This document shows, piece by piece, positions 34,325-47,669 of a stretch of 64,000 bases of DNA. This DNA comes from Glandiceps talaboti (lineage: Eukaryota > Hemichordata > Enteropneusta > Spengelidae). The stretch spans positions 15,472,098-15,536,097 of the forward strand of contig NC_135560.1 in assembly GCF_964340395.1 (NCBI RefSeq), given 5' to 3'. Below the pieces are notes generated by a model, which had not been told where the DNA came from, ran no database searches, and saw only the letters and a list, made by a program, of their open reading frames with translations. Each line of letters begins with the position of its first letter. Position 1 is the first letter of the stretch. A program made the translations under genes and the position numbers.

Positions 34325-37300
34325 CTAGTTGCAGTAATGAGAAACTATTGTCATTACAACTTAAAAATTGTAAAATTTAAACTTGTTGTGCCCCATATAT
34401 AATAGACACTGTAAGCCTAGGAGGTTGTTGGTAATTACTGGCATTTGCAGGTAACAATTTGTCCAATGCAGGTGAACTTTTTGTAAATACCTGCGCTCAG
34501 TAGGTGACATTTTAAATTTACTGGCATTTAAATTTTTCTAAAGGTAATAAACACTTATGAGTCATGAATATTCAGTGTACATCTAATACATGTACATATG
34601 CGTGTCTGCTCAGTCCCATGAAACGACAGTGGAGCAGAATGGGAACAACTGAGGTGAAATAAAGGTTCAATTTGGTGTTTCTTTGCAATCACATGAAACT
34701 GAAGTGATGTGAAATCATGAAATGACTCTCATGAACCCAAAGTTTATGAAAATACTTTTATTTCCTGGAATGGCATTTCCCTTTAAGTGAAAGAGGAATA
34801 ATCCGATGTTTAATTTACATCAAGACTAGACTTTGATAATCAAGACTCACCTCTGATAAGATCACTGCTAGGGCTTGTAAGTTTTCTCTTGGCTGACGTG
34901 GTAATGGGAGAATTCAGCAGTGTATTCAAACCATGAGCAGATAGAGGGGCAGGTGAGTGTTTTCCACTGACAGATGTTGTTTTTGTAGTACCGTGACTGT
35001 CTTGCTGATCAGGTGATGAGAGACCAAGAAAGACTTCGTCGTTATCAGATGAAAAATAGTCACTGATGTTGTGTCCAGAACCTTTAATGCCACCCTGTGA
35101 TGATTTGACAGAGGTGCCACCGAGCGATGAAATGAGAGAAGTGCCCTCCAGTGATGATTTGACAGCCGGTGAGGACCACTGCGAGAAACGGATGTGAGTG
35201 TTCCCTTCAACAGGAGATACAAAAGTGAAATGTGTGTTGACAGGTTCTGGTGTTCCACTTCTAGACACAGACGAGCTGGGCAAATCTCTGCTACCTCTCA
35301 GCCTGTTTTGAGGACTTTGTACCTTTGTTTTCACTCGTTTCGGTGATGGCTTGTATTCTGTACCTGCCATCATACTGTTACCAGCTGATCGATGCACATT
35401 TCCAGACATTGGAGAAATCTCTCTCAGTCTCTTCCGCGTCATTGGTTTATCAAGGTCAAGATCACTTTCTTGTTGAGGGGACACCCCAACTTCACTCGAC
35501 CTTGATCTTGTAAATGGCCTGTCTCTCACACTCCAAAGTGTTTCCTCAGACTTGTGTTTAGCCAGTTTCTTTGTTTCCTGATCTCTTTTTGTATTGCTAG
35601 CAACTTTATTTCCCAAACTCTTTTGAATCAAGTTTGTCTCAGTACCATGTCTTTCACTATCTTCAAAAGTCATTCCATGACAACTTCCGAGTCCTTTATC
35701 TTGCACTTCTTCTTCATGTTCACTTTCACTCTTACTACGCTTTGATCTTTTCCTTGTCATTTTAGATTTCGGCACTCTCTTTTTCTTTCCAGAAAATACC
35801 ATTACTCCAGGAAATGTTGGTGATTTTTTCATCTCATCTTCACTAACACTACTACTGCACGAGTCCTTTTTTCTTTTAGCACCAAATATCGGTGATCCCA
35901 TCGGTGTTTGTCTTTCCTCTTGTGGTATTCTTCGAACTGGTGTCATTACAACTTTATCAGCAAAACTTTGACAGCTTGGGGAAAATTTCTTCCTGCGTGG
36001 CCATTTGTCAAGAGATTCAGGTGTTTTAAGACTACGTTTGACCTTAGGTGACGGTGTGGTTGAAAACGGACTTCCTACTGGAGATTTCAGTCCATGTGTA
36101 TGGTACGCTGGGGAGCAAGTTGGACAGACTCTTATACCACTGTTGGTTGGTGATCCAAAGGTATGTGATCTGGTATTCATTGCTGGCGAAGTCACAGGCA
36201 ATACAGGAACATCTGGGCTGCGATGCGGTGAGAAACATGATTGAGTTTTCTGTCCCAAGATCACTGGTTTTGATTCAGATTGTGTGTATTCATTGGTAAT
36301 TTGACTCAGATCTTTGCCCAATACAACTCTATCATCAACTAGGTCATCTGCCATAGTCAATTTAACTTTTCCACCTGTTGAATCTTTATCGAAGAGATGC
36401 ATCAAACTAGTGGCAACTCGTCTCGGTCTTGTTTCTGAAGATTTCAATTTTTTATTCTGCGACCTCCGACCATTAGCGTTTGTGTTTGATACTGCAACAT
36501 CAATTCTAGCGTCGTACACCTCTTTTTGTTGTAAACTGTCAGAGATTGAAGATAATGCACCAACTCCTACATATTCAGATTCCGGCATCTTCAGTTTCCT
36601 TTTTGTTGTCGAATATATCGAGTCTGTTTCATCCACAGATGATAGTGCCCTCTTTGCCTCTACCTCATAACCTTTGACCTTTTTCAATGACTTCTCAGCA
36701 GTCTCTGTACTCGTAGTATTTTTGATCGATTTCTTATCAGAATCTGGACAACTTTGACCCACGTTTTCAGGCTGTGTGCTGTCCTCTTGTAAACTGTCAT
36801 TGAACAAGGAATCACTGGAGGAATTCGGACTGACATTGTCTGTCACAAGTATGACTTGAGACCTTGTATTTTTGCTTGGTGAATCAAACATCCCTTCATT
36901 TAAAGGTAATTTTCTTACTGATTTCAAAGACCCAGGACTGAAGACTTCTGAAAGCAGTAACTTAGCAGCACCACTGGACTGGAATTCTGGACTGGCTAAT
37001 TTAGGAGAAGTAAAAGTTCTGTGACCAGCACCACCTCGTTGGAATTCTGGACTAGCTAATTTAGGGGAAGCGAAAGTCCTTCCTGCCAACCTGTCGACAA
37101 ACTCTCTACTCTTCTGCATAGCTTGTAGATGTTGTTGACGAGGCAGTGAGTTGGAATAAAATGAATTCCTCCTCCTCAAAGCTTTAATGTGGGTTCCTGG
37201 GCTCAGCTGGGTACCCCCTGAAAAAGTAAAGTAAACCATATGAGTTTAGAGCAGTGATGTGGGTTGCTGGGTTCAGAATGGGTTCCCCCTGAAAAAGTAA

Positions 37301-37689
37301 ACTACACAATGTATATGAGTTTAGAGCAGTGATGTGGGTTCCTGGACTCAGATGGGTTCTCCTTGAAAATGTATTAGCTTGGAACAGTAATGTGGGTTCC
37401 TGGGTTCCTGGGTTCAGATGGGTCTTTCTTGAAATGTACCAAGTAAGCAACACAAATTTGTACAGTGAATTGTGTTCCTGGTAAGCAACAAAAGTTAGTA
37501 CAGTGAAATGTGTTCCTGTTCTCAGATGGGTCATTTGTTGTTTTTCCCTATAGAATAGGGAACTTATCAAAAACTACAGAAACTATGAGTTCTGATGTTG
37601 GTTAATGAGATGATCAGTAGGTAGAGTGTATCTGGGGTTGGTTGGCTAGATGTCCGAGCTAAGCATGTTGGGTAGGGTTCGAAGCCCTG

Positions 37690-37723
<34 letters not shown>

Positions 37724-40700
37724 ATGTGTGCATGAGTGTGCTGTTTCTGTGAACATGTCCATGCCAGGTTTCTAACAGTAAAGCAATATTGCGATATCGC
37801 CTTTGAGACATCATTAATTTCTAGACTTTTACTTACCTTGAATTGTCTTATTTGGCTTGCCTGGTGATTCCTCCACAACACCACTATCCGTTACAGTTTG
37901 CGATCTTTTCCTATAAAAATAAGATATGAAATTTGTCTTTTTGCCTTGAGAATTTCGGTTGTGAGTAAAGCATCATACTTGGAATGAAGTATACATGTAG
38001 TATATAAGCAACTATCATGTGAGATTATGTGAGATATTCATTATGCTATATTTAGATCTTTAAACAACAATTCCTGTTATAAAACTACTCACGATTGTAC
38101 TACCAAACCAGAGAGAGTATAGACTTTCAATTTGGCAGCACAATCTTTTGTAGGTGTCACACCGTTTTTGTCATGAATTACAGAAACAAAATAAAGACAT
38201 TGATAGCACACTCTTACATACAGTGCTTCATTTTATCTCAATGTGAACACAAATATTAACAATTTCGCGTTTAAACTTCCTTGTGTCATCCAACAGTGAT
38301 GTCGATTTGTGTTCACAGTGAGACAAAATGTATCATTTTGTATGCTTGTGTACTATCAGTGTCCATATTTTGTTTGTGTAATTTGTAATGTGTGGGACGA
38401 AAAAACATTGTGTCGCCAACTTCAAAGTCTATAATCTCTCTGGTTTGGTAGTACTCGTAATGTGACAACAACAAATTTGGTCATCACAACTGAAAGTTTT
38501 AGCAAATTGAGTGGATAAGGTAACCTTGTTTGATATCACTTTGTGGGCAGCACACTCACAGATTTTCATCTATTTTTTGCACAAGTCAACCTTGGTATTC
38601 CCTCTGTAAAAACGTCAAATATGAGTATTCATCAGGCTGGCACAAATTTTCTTTTCACTTGTGATCCCAGCAAAGATTCCTCATCAGCAAAATTTATAAT
38701 TTTGACTCACCTTGCTCTATCCAGTCTGTTCAACATAGCATGTGACACTTGTTTCCAGTGTGGAGTTTCAGCGACTTGTTTTGTTTTCAGTACCTGTTTC
38801 CTGGAACTCTTTTTAGGCGTACCTGGTCGTTCCATAACAGCTACAGAATTTCTTCTTTCTAGTTTAGTTTTATAAGATGTTTCTGGTGATTCTTCTTCAC
38901 CAGTAAATAAATTCCTTCTCACTTTCTTCACTTCTTCTTTCTTGGAATCTGAAACAAAAATTGAATTCCAGCCTCAACTACAAACGAGGAATGTACAATT
39001 GGTGCAGTATTTATCATCTTGAAAGAGCAAGGTTAGGTGCAAAACAAGTCTTTATTGAAGACATACACTCCAACATTTCAACTTAGTAATTAATATTCTG
39101 AATTTATGATAAATATGGTTGTCATTTGGTCACTATTGCGAAGAATGAAACAAAGCGATGTGCATTTCACATATCGGAGATTAACTTGTTAGTGATTCAA
39201 TCCGTTTTGTAGCCATTTATTGCTAGTAAAACACTGGGTGCAACTTTGAAATATGGATAGAAAACTTCACCTCATTCTTTCAACTTCCACACAATTTCTT
39301 TGCATACAAAATATGTTCCAAAAATAATTGAAGTTTTTTTTTAAAGCTAAATGGTGACATCTCTTGATAATCTAAATATGCTGTAATATTTTGGTTACCT
39401 ACCTTGTAGTCAATTTGAACAGAGGGTACCAAACAAGAGGGGAAATGAGAGCTAAAATCACATGGCAGTGCATGAAATAATCAGCAAAATGTGAACAATT
39501 TTGATTTGCTAAAAAGTATGTTATCTGAAACAAAGTGAGTAGATTGTTTTAATTGGTTGAAGAATGCAACCAACTTTTATCATGAAACACTGGGAAATGA
39601 ATGATTCTTTCAATGTAGGTTAAAGTAATCAACTATCATATGATAGGGAGGCCCACTTCTGGTTAAAATGTTGCTGCTGAACAGCACTCCCAGTGGCCAA
39701 AGTATATAATCTTTTGTCTTTCTGATAACTGATATATGGCAAATTACTTCCATTCACGATGACACAAATATCTTACCTTTCTGTTTTTGTTTCTTATTTG
39801 CACTCCGTAGCAATCTTTGTCTCGGCTTCTCTTCCTGCAATGCAAGTCAAAATGACAATGACATTAAAACCTTGACATTAAAGGGGAACACCACTCCAGG
39901 AAATAGAGACATTTTCATAAATTATGGGTGCTGGAGAGCCATTTCATGATGTTACATCATCTACGAAGATTTGTGACTTCAGAGAAACATCAAGTCGATC
40001 TTGTGCCTTTAAATGGTATCTTTGCTATGGGCTATTGCATCATGGGAGTCAGCAGGAATATTATAAACATATTCAAGTTTAAACCCATACTTTATGAAAA
40101 TGACGAGGAGCAGCATCACTCATAAAGCCAATTATTGGCAAACTGATGCAACTATTATTCCAAAAACAAACATGGGAATTTTTTTTTTACCTTTTTCTGT
40201 ACAGCTTTGATTGGTATGACAATACGTTTCTTAACTGCAACATCAGGAAGACTAAAATGACGAGTCATGCTTCTAGTTCTGCAAATTAGAGAGAGTAAAG
40301 TCAATAAAGACAAAAGATAGGACATTTGGCCACAAGGGTCCTCAATTGCCCCAAGCATTGTTTGAGTAAAAGTATGAGGTGTGAAGTGCACAACTTTGTT
40401 TGTTAGCATCACCTTTGTTCCCCTTTAAATCAAAGGTGTACACAACTGTATAAAATAAAGACATTTCCATAAACTTTCATGTCGTCATGGTTTTACATCA
40501 TTTACATTATGCATGATTATAGAGAAACATCATTTTGAACTTTTGCCTCATTTGGGGATCTTTGCTGTGAGTCACACTGCCTCATGTGAGTCACCATAAA
40601 TGCATATCATGCAATAGGTGAACAGCGAATATTCATGGCGTTTTCACTGAAGGTGATAAGGCAATGTGACCCATGGCAATGGTCCCCAGATGAAACTTAA

Positions 40701-40853
40701 GTTCAAATATGTGTTTTTCTGAAATCATGCATAATGTGGGTGATGTAAAATCATGAAATTGACTCACCAGAACCCAAAGTTTATGAACATGCCTTTATTT
40801 CCTGGAGTGGAGTTCCTCTTTAATCAGCCTATTGCAATGCCACCAATCAGCAT

Positions 40854-40902
<49 letters not shown>

Positions 40903-43900
40903 TAGAGAGAGTGAGAGAGTGAGAGAGAGTGAGAGTGAGAGTGAGATAGAGAGAGTAAGAGAGAGTGAGAGTGAGAGAGTGAGAGAGAGAGTGAGAGTGA
41001 GATAGAGAGAGAGCGAGTGAGAGTGAGAGTGAGAGTGAGAAAAGGAAGTTAAAATTTACCTAGGTTTAACAGATCCATGGCTATCCAGTGATGCTAGTGA
41101 TCCTGTCGACTGACATGATTTAGTATCCACCTCCTCCTCCTCCTCATCCTGAGTTTCAGAGTAAGGTTGTAATTCTGGTGGCAACTGTTGCATCAACTCT
41201 TCATAGATCTCACACAAAAACTTGGGGCATATACAAAGATAGCTGTAAAAAGGATAATCAAACATGATTAAATTAAGAGACAGTACTGTATAATAAGACA
41301 AAACTACATGAGTACTTGCTATGTTCTCCACAGCCACAAGAGTACAATAACAATGGAAAGAGGTTTGCAAAAACTACATGTACTTACTTTTCAAATAGTA
41401 CATCTTTCAAGAACACCTGGTCAAATTTTTCTTCCTGGGACATTAATGTGACTACTCCAAACAAAACATGGATCTGGACAAGAAAAAAACAACATGTATA
41501 AATATAAGGGGAAGTGACAGATACATGTGCATACTGGACATGATATAGGCTTACTTACACATGTACAATGTATATTGACCCATTATGCAAATCACTTCCT
41601 GTAAATTATAATTATAGCAAACTTTTCACGCATTCAAATTTGTTATTACAATTTACAGAGTTCACAAATATCATGGCAAGTCTCTAGACTAACAAATAAA
41701 CATCAAATCTTACTTCATCAAGTATATCAGCCTGACTTTCTTCACAGGGTAGATATATCTCTTGTTCTACCCTCAGTAAAATCTGGATGAGAATCTCATG
41801 TTTTTTCTTCATCTTGGCTTCTTCCGTGTCATCATCAGCATATTTCTGTCTCACTTGTTTATCATTCAATATCATCTTCTCGTTAAGGAAGTTCCTGGCA
41901 CCAGTCTAACAACAAAAGGGGTCAGAATATAAACATTACATTATATTCTGAGGTGAGAAATTGGTTTATAATACACCTATAGAAATCACAATGTGTGTTT
42001 TTAGCTAAGGAAAATGTCATGTAATATCAAAACCTAAAATTGTCATATACAGATATATTACACATGCAAAATGCAATTGTTTTTTCCCATATGATGAAAA
42101 ATTGAGACCATATTTCAACAGGTATAATTTTAACTCCATACATGCTGCACAAGGACTTTTACAACATAAAACTAGTGACTGATTAACATGTAATATCTCC
42201 TTACCTTGATATTTTCTGTGGGGTTTTCTTTAAAGTACTTCAGCACAGTATAGACAAGACTTTGAGCATACTGTGCAAGCGATGAATACTGAAAAAGTAC
42301 ACAAATTGCTTGATTTCAAACTTCACTGACACATTTGTTAAATTAGAGTACAAATATGTTAGGTGGTCAGGTACTCATTGGCTGCCATCTTTGAATGCAA
42401 CAGCACCTGTGATGAGTAGATACCCACTTCTATTTCATTTCAACAGCATGTAGCGCCCTCTATGACACAATGATCTATACTTTTGTTTTATTCTTGCACT
42501 GGTTTACAAATCTTCTCATCATTATAAGATTACAGATTGAAATCTATCTAGCTCTATAATCTGATTTTCTGATTTTAACTATCAATTCTAAGTTATTCAG
42601 AATGTTGTAGTGTGATTACGATCTGTAAGTATCACCAACATGTACAGATACATTTAATATTTTTTCTTACTATTTTTTGTTTTTAACCGTCTTACCCGAG
42701 AAACATAGCAAGTATGGGTGTCCTTATCTTCGCAGATGATCTCCAAATCATTTAAACTTAAACAACGTATACTTTATTAAATATTCTGACATTGCCAAAA
42801 ACCAGAATGACTTATTTACAGCATAATAATCAACCGAGATAATTATACGCAGAGGAAATATCGCAACAATACTATGACTGCTGGTAGAGTAAGAAGATGA
42901 AATACAGCAATGTTTATTAGCATGATTTTTGTTGAAACCAGTCGATGCTCTTTCAGGTTAAATGGTTTCAATTGCACTTTTAGAAAAAAAAAATAACCAT
43001 TTCATTTGATGTATCTTTACCTTATTATCCTCCAATCCCATGTTGTATTTCTCTTGTAAATATGCCTGAAGATTGTCAATGCTGTGAATGGCTGCAGCTA
43101 AAAAAAAAAAAAGGAAAAACAGATTTTTAATCAGGAAATATAACATTGGGCATGTGGAGTTTGTGTGCATGCTTTTCAATGTAAAGATGCTCTAGTTGAA
43201 CAATTATGTAAAAATATCAATATCATTATGGAATGAATTCGTTGCATAGAAAGATCGTGACACACTTCATCCTACAATATAGGTTTTGTGGTTGTATGGT
43301 AGGAAAGTCTTTTACTTTAGTGTTCTGGGTTCTACATGATAATAGCCCTTTGGGATCAATTTTGTTACACAGTGAATTGCTTAGCTGATAAAAACTACAA
43401 CATGTACATCTTGAATCATGACTAGTAACTGATCCTTACTTTAAAACCGACATCTTGCAAAGTTTTGTTTGATATTTATTCACGACATGTCTTACCTGAT
43501 TCTTCTACTCCCCTTTCAATTTCTTCTCTCCTGGCTTTTCCATCTTCTAATCTCTTTGCTTCCACATGTTTTCCTTGGTCTGCTTCAGTCTTAACTCGTT
43601 GGTTTTTCACCTCTTTACTCTTGTCAAAAATGAGTTCCCCTCTGACGACATTTAGGGCTTTGACAAACTCTGGTGGCTTCTTTGGTTTGAGTTTCTTTTC
43701 TATTAAATGTGAATGTATCAATGTACTGACCTTGTTGCCAATGTTGTTTCTAGTTTCATGGTTAGCAATCATTCATTGCACACCATTTTGTAACATTAGT
43801 TAAAGTACAACTCAACCAAAACTAGCATATAAATAGCAAAACTGAAAATTTCCACTGTCAAAAAATTTCTTGGAAGTGAATTTTCATTACTAGGTACGAA

Positions 43901-46900
43901 CTCAGAGTCCATGACCACACTTTCTTATGTAAATTTACATACATGTATGTAGTACATTCTTAATCAATGTAAACTGAATGCCTTTCGTAAGGGCAAAACC
44001 TTGATTTCTGTTTCTACACACATTCTTGGAATGCAACATTCTGAGCTATAGCTATCACGCATGATGCATCCCTTAATTTGCAAATCATTATCAATTATAC
44101 CATTCTATATGTATACAAAAATTGGAAGCTTGCATACGATTGTATTATTAAGATTATAAGATACCTTAACAAGCTCACACCAGTACCTATATTCAACTTT
44201 CACCTTTGACCCATTTTAGTTTTACTCACTGAACTTTTGGCTTGCACTCGATCCCTAGCATTAACTTTCACTTTTAGTCCCTTTTACTTAATTTATCCTT
44301 CCCCTTTGTATATAAACTCCATATTTACACTCACCCTCTTTTTCTTGGTCCTTTTGTGCCATGAATTTTTCCTCTTTCCTGTGTTTATCTGTCCCTAGTT
44401 GTTTCTCTCTCCAGTACATTTCCTGGACTTCTTGCATCAACAAACCAACAGGTGGCTGATCTTCTTCACATATTGGGATACTTACAAATGAAATCATAAC
44501 AGACAACACATTACAGCCTTTTTTTTTCTTATTCACACCGCATTGCTTTATTTTACCCTCTGCTCAATAAAGGCCATGATACAACGTACATGTTGATATA
44601 CAACAAAGCTGATTGGTAGCAATGAACAAGGTACATTATTGCCCAATACAGTGATTTGTTGTATGGGCTTCTGTTTCTTCATAATGACAAGGAGTTTTAC
44701 AAGTATTAGAGTTTTCTCATAGGGCGACAGGCTTCACACATATGGTGGCCTTATGGGGGCAGGCTTCACACACGTTGTGGTCATATGGGGCAGGCTTCAC
44801 ATACATTGTGGCAATATGGGGACAGGCTTCGCACATGTGGTGGTGATAAGGTACATTGTACTTAAGGGGGCAGGCTCCACACATGTGGTGGCCATATGGG
44901 GACATGCCCTGCCACTCCATATATGAAATTCCAAGTCAGTAATCTCCATAAGTTCACTATTCACCACTGGCAAAATAGCCAATTGTTACTTAAATATATG
45001 GCTTTTAAAGGCCAAGGTTTCAATCCAAGGTTCACGCATCAGTGGAGCCATACGGAGTACATAGGATAGTTCTTATGCTGTGGACCAACTTTTTTCTATA
45101 ACTCTACCAAAACAACTGTTTTACACACCTAGGTTATAATCCTAATCCAAGCTGGACTTTTAAAGTTGTCAATTACAAATTCACTCTATTTACCTGGTCA
45201 ATTCTTTGATTAGCTTCTGACAAGCACCAAAGCTAGGATGTGTTGAATACCATGGCTCTAGGATGTGAGATGTTATAGATGAGGTCTCCTGGACAGCTGA
45301 ACCCAACACATTGCTTTCATCCACTACGTCAAAAGATAACCAAAAGTACATGTATAATAAACATTATTCCTCAATATTTATCTTCATTCAGCCATTAAAT
45401 ATTCAAGACCTAAGGGTTTATCACTACTCGTCTATTGACTTGTAGTCACAAGGCCCCTTAGGTCACTCATATTTTCCTCAGCTGAACAAAAGATAACTAT
45501 TGGGGAATAATATTTATCTTCAGGGCCCGAAGTAATGACAAATATTTTCTTGTCCACTGGACATGTAGAAATTAAAAATCACTTGTCCAAATCAGAAAGT
45601 ACTTGTCCATGAAGTGAATATTTTTTTGGTAAATTTTATTGAGATGTTTGATTGAGATGCCAATTTGATCAGTTATTGTCACCAAACGAGTTGCCATAAC
45701 GTTACTTTGAGTTTGAGTAAACTCAGAAAATCTAAACAGACTAATCATTTGTATGCTTCCATTCATGTTGGAACATCACTTTGAAAGTTTCTACAGGTAC
45801 AGGAAGGTTTACTTGTGTTATAATTTGTATTAGAATGTAGATTGTCATATTACTTACCAAGAAGTCAACTTTGTGACCAAAATTCAAATTGCAAATGTTT
45901 GTAAAAAAAAACCTGAAATGCTGAAAATTACATTTTCCACTTCAAAAATCACAAAGCATATCCTCAAAAAAATGATATACCCCAAATGAAAAAAAACGAA
46001 AAAAAACATGACTTACTCATTTTTACTCCTGTACATCCAAAACTAAGACTCTTCTCCAATGACAAAATCTGACTAGTTTTGATGAATTTAATGGTTGCCA
46101 TGGTATTGGTCAAAGGTTGTAACACTCCAGTTCTCGGTAAACCAGTGACTACATCATGGACCTCTACAAGCTTAATAAATTGAAAAAAAAAACCTGAGAA
46201 TTCCTGGTAAACTTTCCAGTTATGACTTTTGAAAAGTCAGAATTTTGCAAGTTACATGTATCTAGATACAAAGATCTGCCTGAAAATGAAGTCACTTTTA
46301 TAAACTATAGGTCTGGAGAGTCATGTCATGATTTTACATCACCTACAATTACTTGTGATTTCAGAAAAAAATGAAGTTGATTGTGAGCCTTTATAGGGTA
46401 TCTTTGCTATTGCATCATGGGAGTCAGCAGAAATAATGTATTCAAGTTGCACTCTGAATATTCATGAGAACTGTTTTACACTGTTAGGGTACAGCGAGGC
46501 ATCCTTGTTACTGTACATGTACTTTGTTCATCTACACTGCTATGATTATATCTATCGCAATTTCTTACCAGTGCTAGATTTTGATGAGCTAGGATAGACA
46601 GAAGACTCTGATACCATTGTGATGTACTTCTGTCTTGTAGACAATCTAACACCATTCTTGAACCATCTTCACTATCTTGCTGAGACTGGATGCCTTGTTC
46701 AGCATGATTGAATCCAACACATCCATACACAGGATTTTCATCACACATAGTGATTGAGACTTCCGTAGCTGATATCACCCCACTGATGTAAATATGTTTC
46801 CAGTTTGATTGAGTTGTTTCACCGATAATATCGAGCATGTGTCTCTTGTTTGATTCTTGAGAATCAACATCTAATGTGACATCATCCAATGAAAGGCGCT

Positions 46901-47638
46901 GATTTTTGGTGGATGCAGTATGTACTCCTGAAGAGGTACTATCAATACTGAGTTTTGCTTTCCTAAATTAAAAAAAAGTAGTTATTATTCAGAAATCAGC
47001 TATTGCATGTCAGAGATGTGGATGTCAACAGACAGAGAGACAAAGACAGACAGACAGACAGACAGACAGACATAGCGGCAAATAGATGCAGAACCCATTG
47101 TAGTAGCACTTTCCGAAGGTAGCTCAAAACACCTGCATCTTGATAAAGACATGCATGTACAAAAGTCATTTTCATGACAAACCTGAAACAAGAATTAAGA
47201 AAAGAGTAAAATATAGTGCACAGTACAAGTAATCATCTGCATAAAATTGACATGGTTACATAAAGAGGTCAGAGAAGAGAGGTTGAAAAGTCGGAGATTA
47301 ACAGAATGAATGTAATGTAAAGTACATGTAACAAAGTGCTGATACGTACTTGATACACGGAAAACTGCTTGGAATTGATAACGGCAGTAATTCCAGTTCA
47401 CAATAAATATCTAACCCACTATCTGCAAAGAAAAAAAGATGATTTCACTACATAAATAATCATAAAATTGGACATTCTACCAATTTACCATTTTGACTTG
47501 ACTTACATTGTAAAACATTTATCCACATTTTAAATGTGCCTTGGAACACATTAGACACAAGACAGAACTTCCTTTCTTTTTTTTCTCTCTCGCTCTTTTT
47601 TTCTTTCTTTCTTTTTTTTTTCTTTTTTTTTTTTTTTT

Positions 47639-47669
<31 letters not shown>

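Noticed and set aside
37184-37570. Minus-strand frame with repeated SPGTHITAL blocks as a separate gene
   Set aside because: It is the duplicated acceptor and start of TICRR exon 19 read through the intron; kept as a repeat and a finding.
40854-41040. CRISPR-like regular repeat
   Set aside because: A (GTGAGA)n microsatellite without unique spacers, in a eukaryotic intron.
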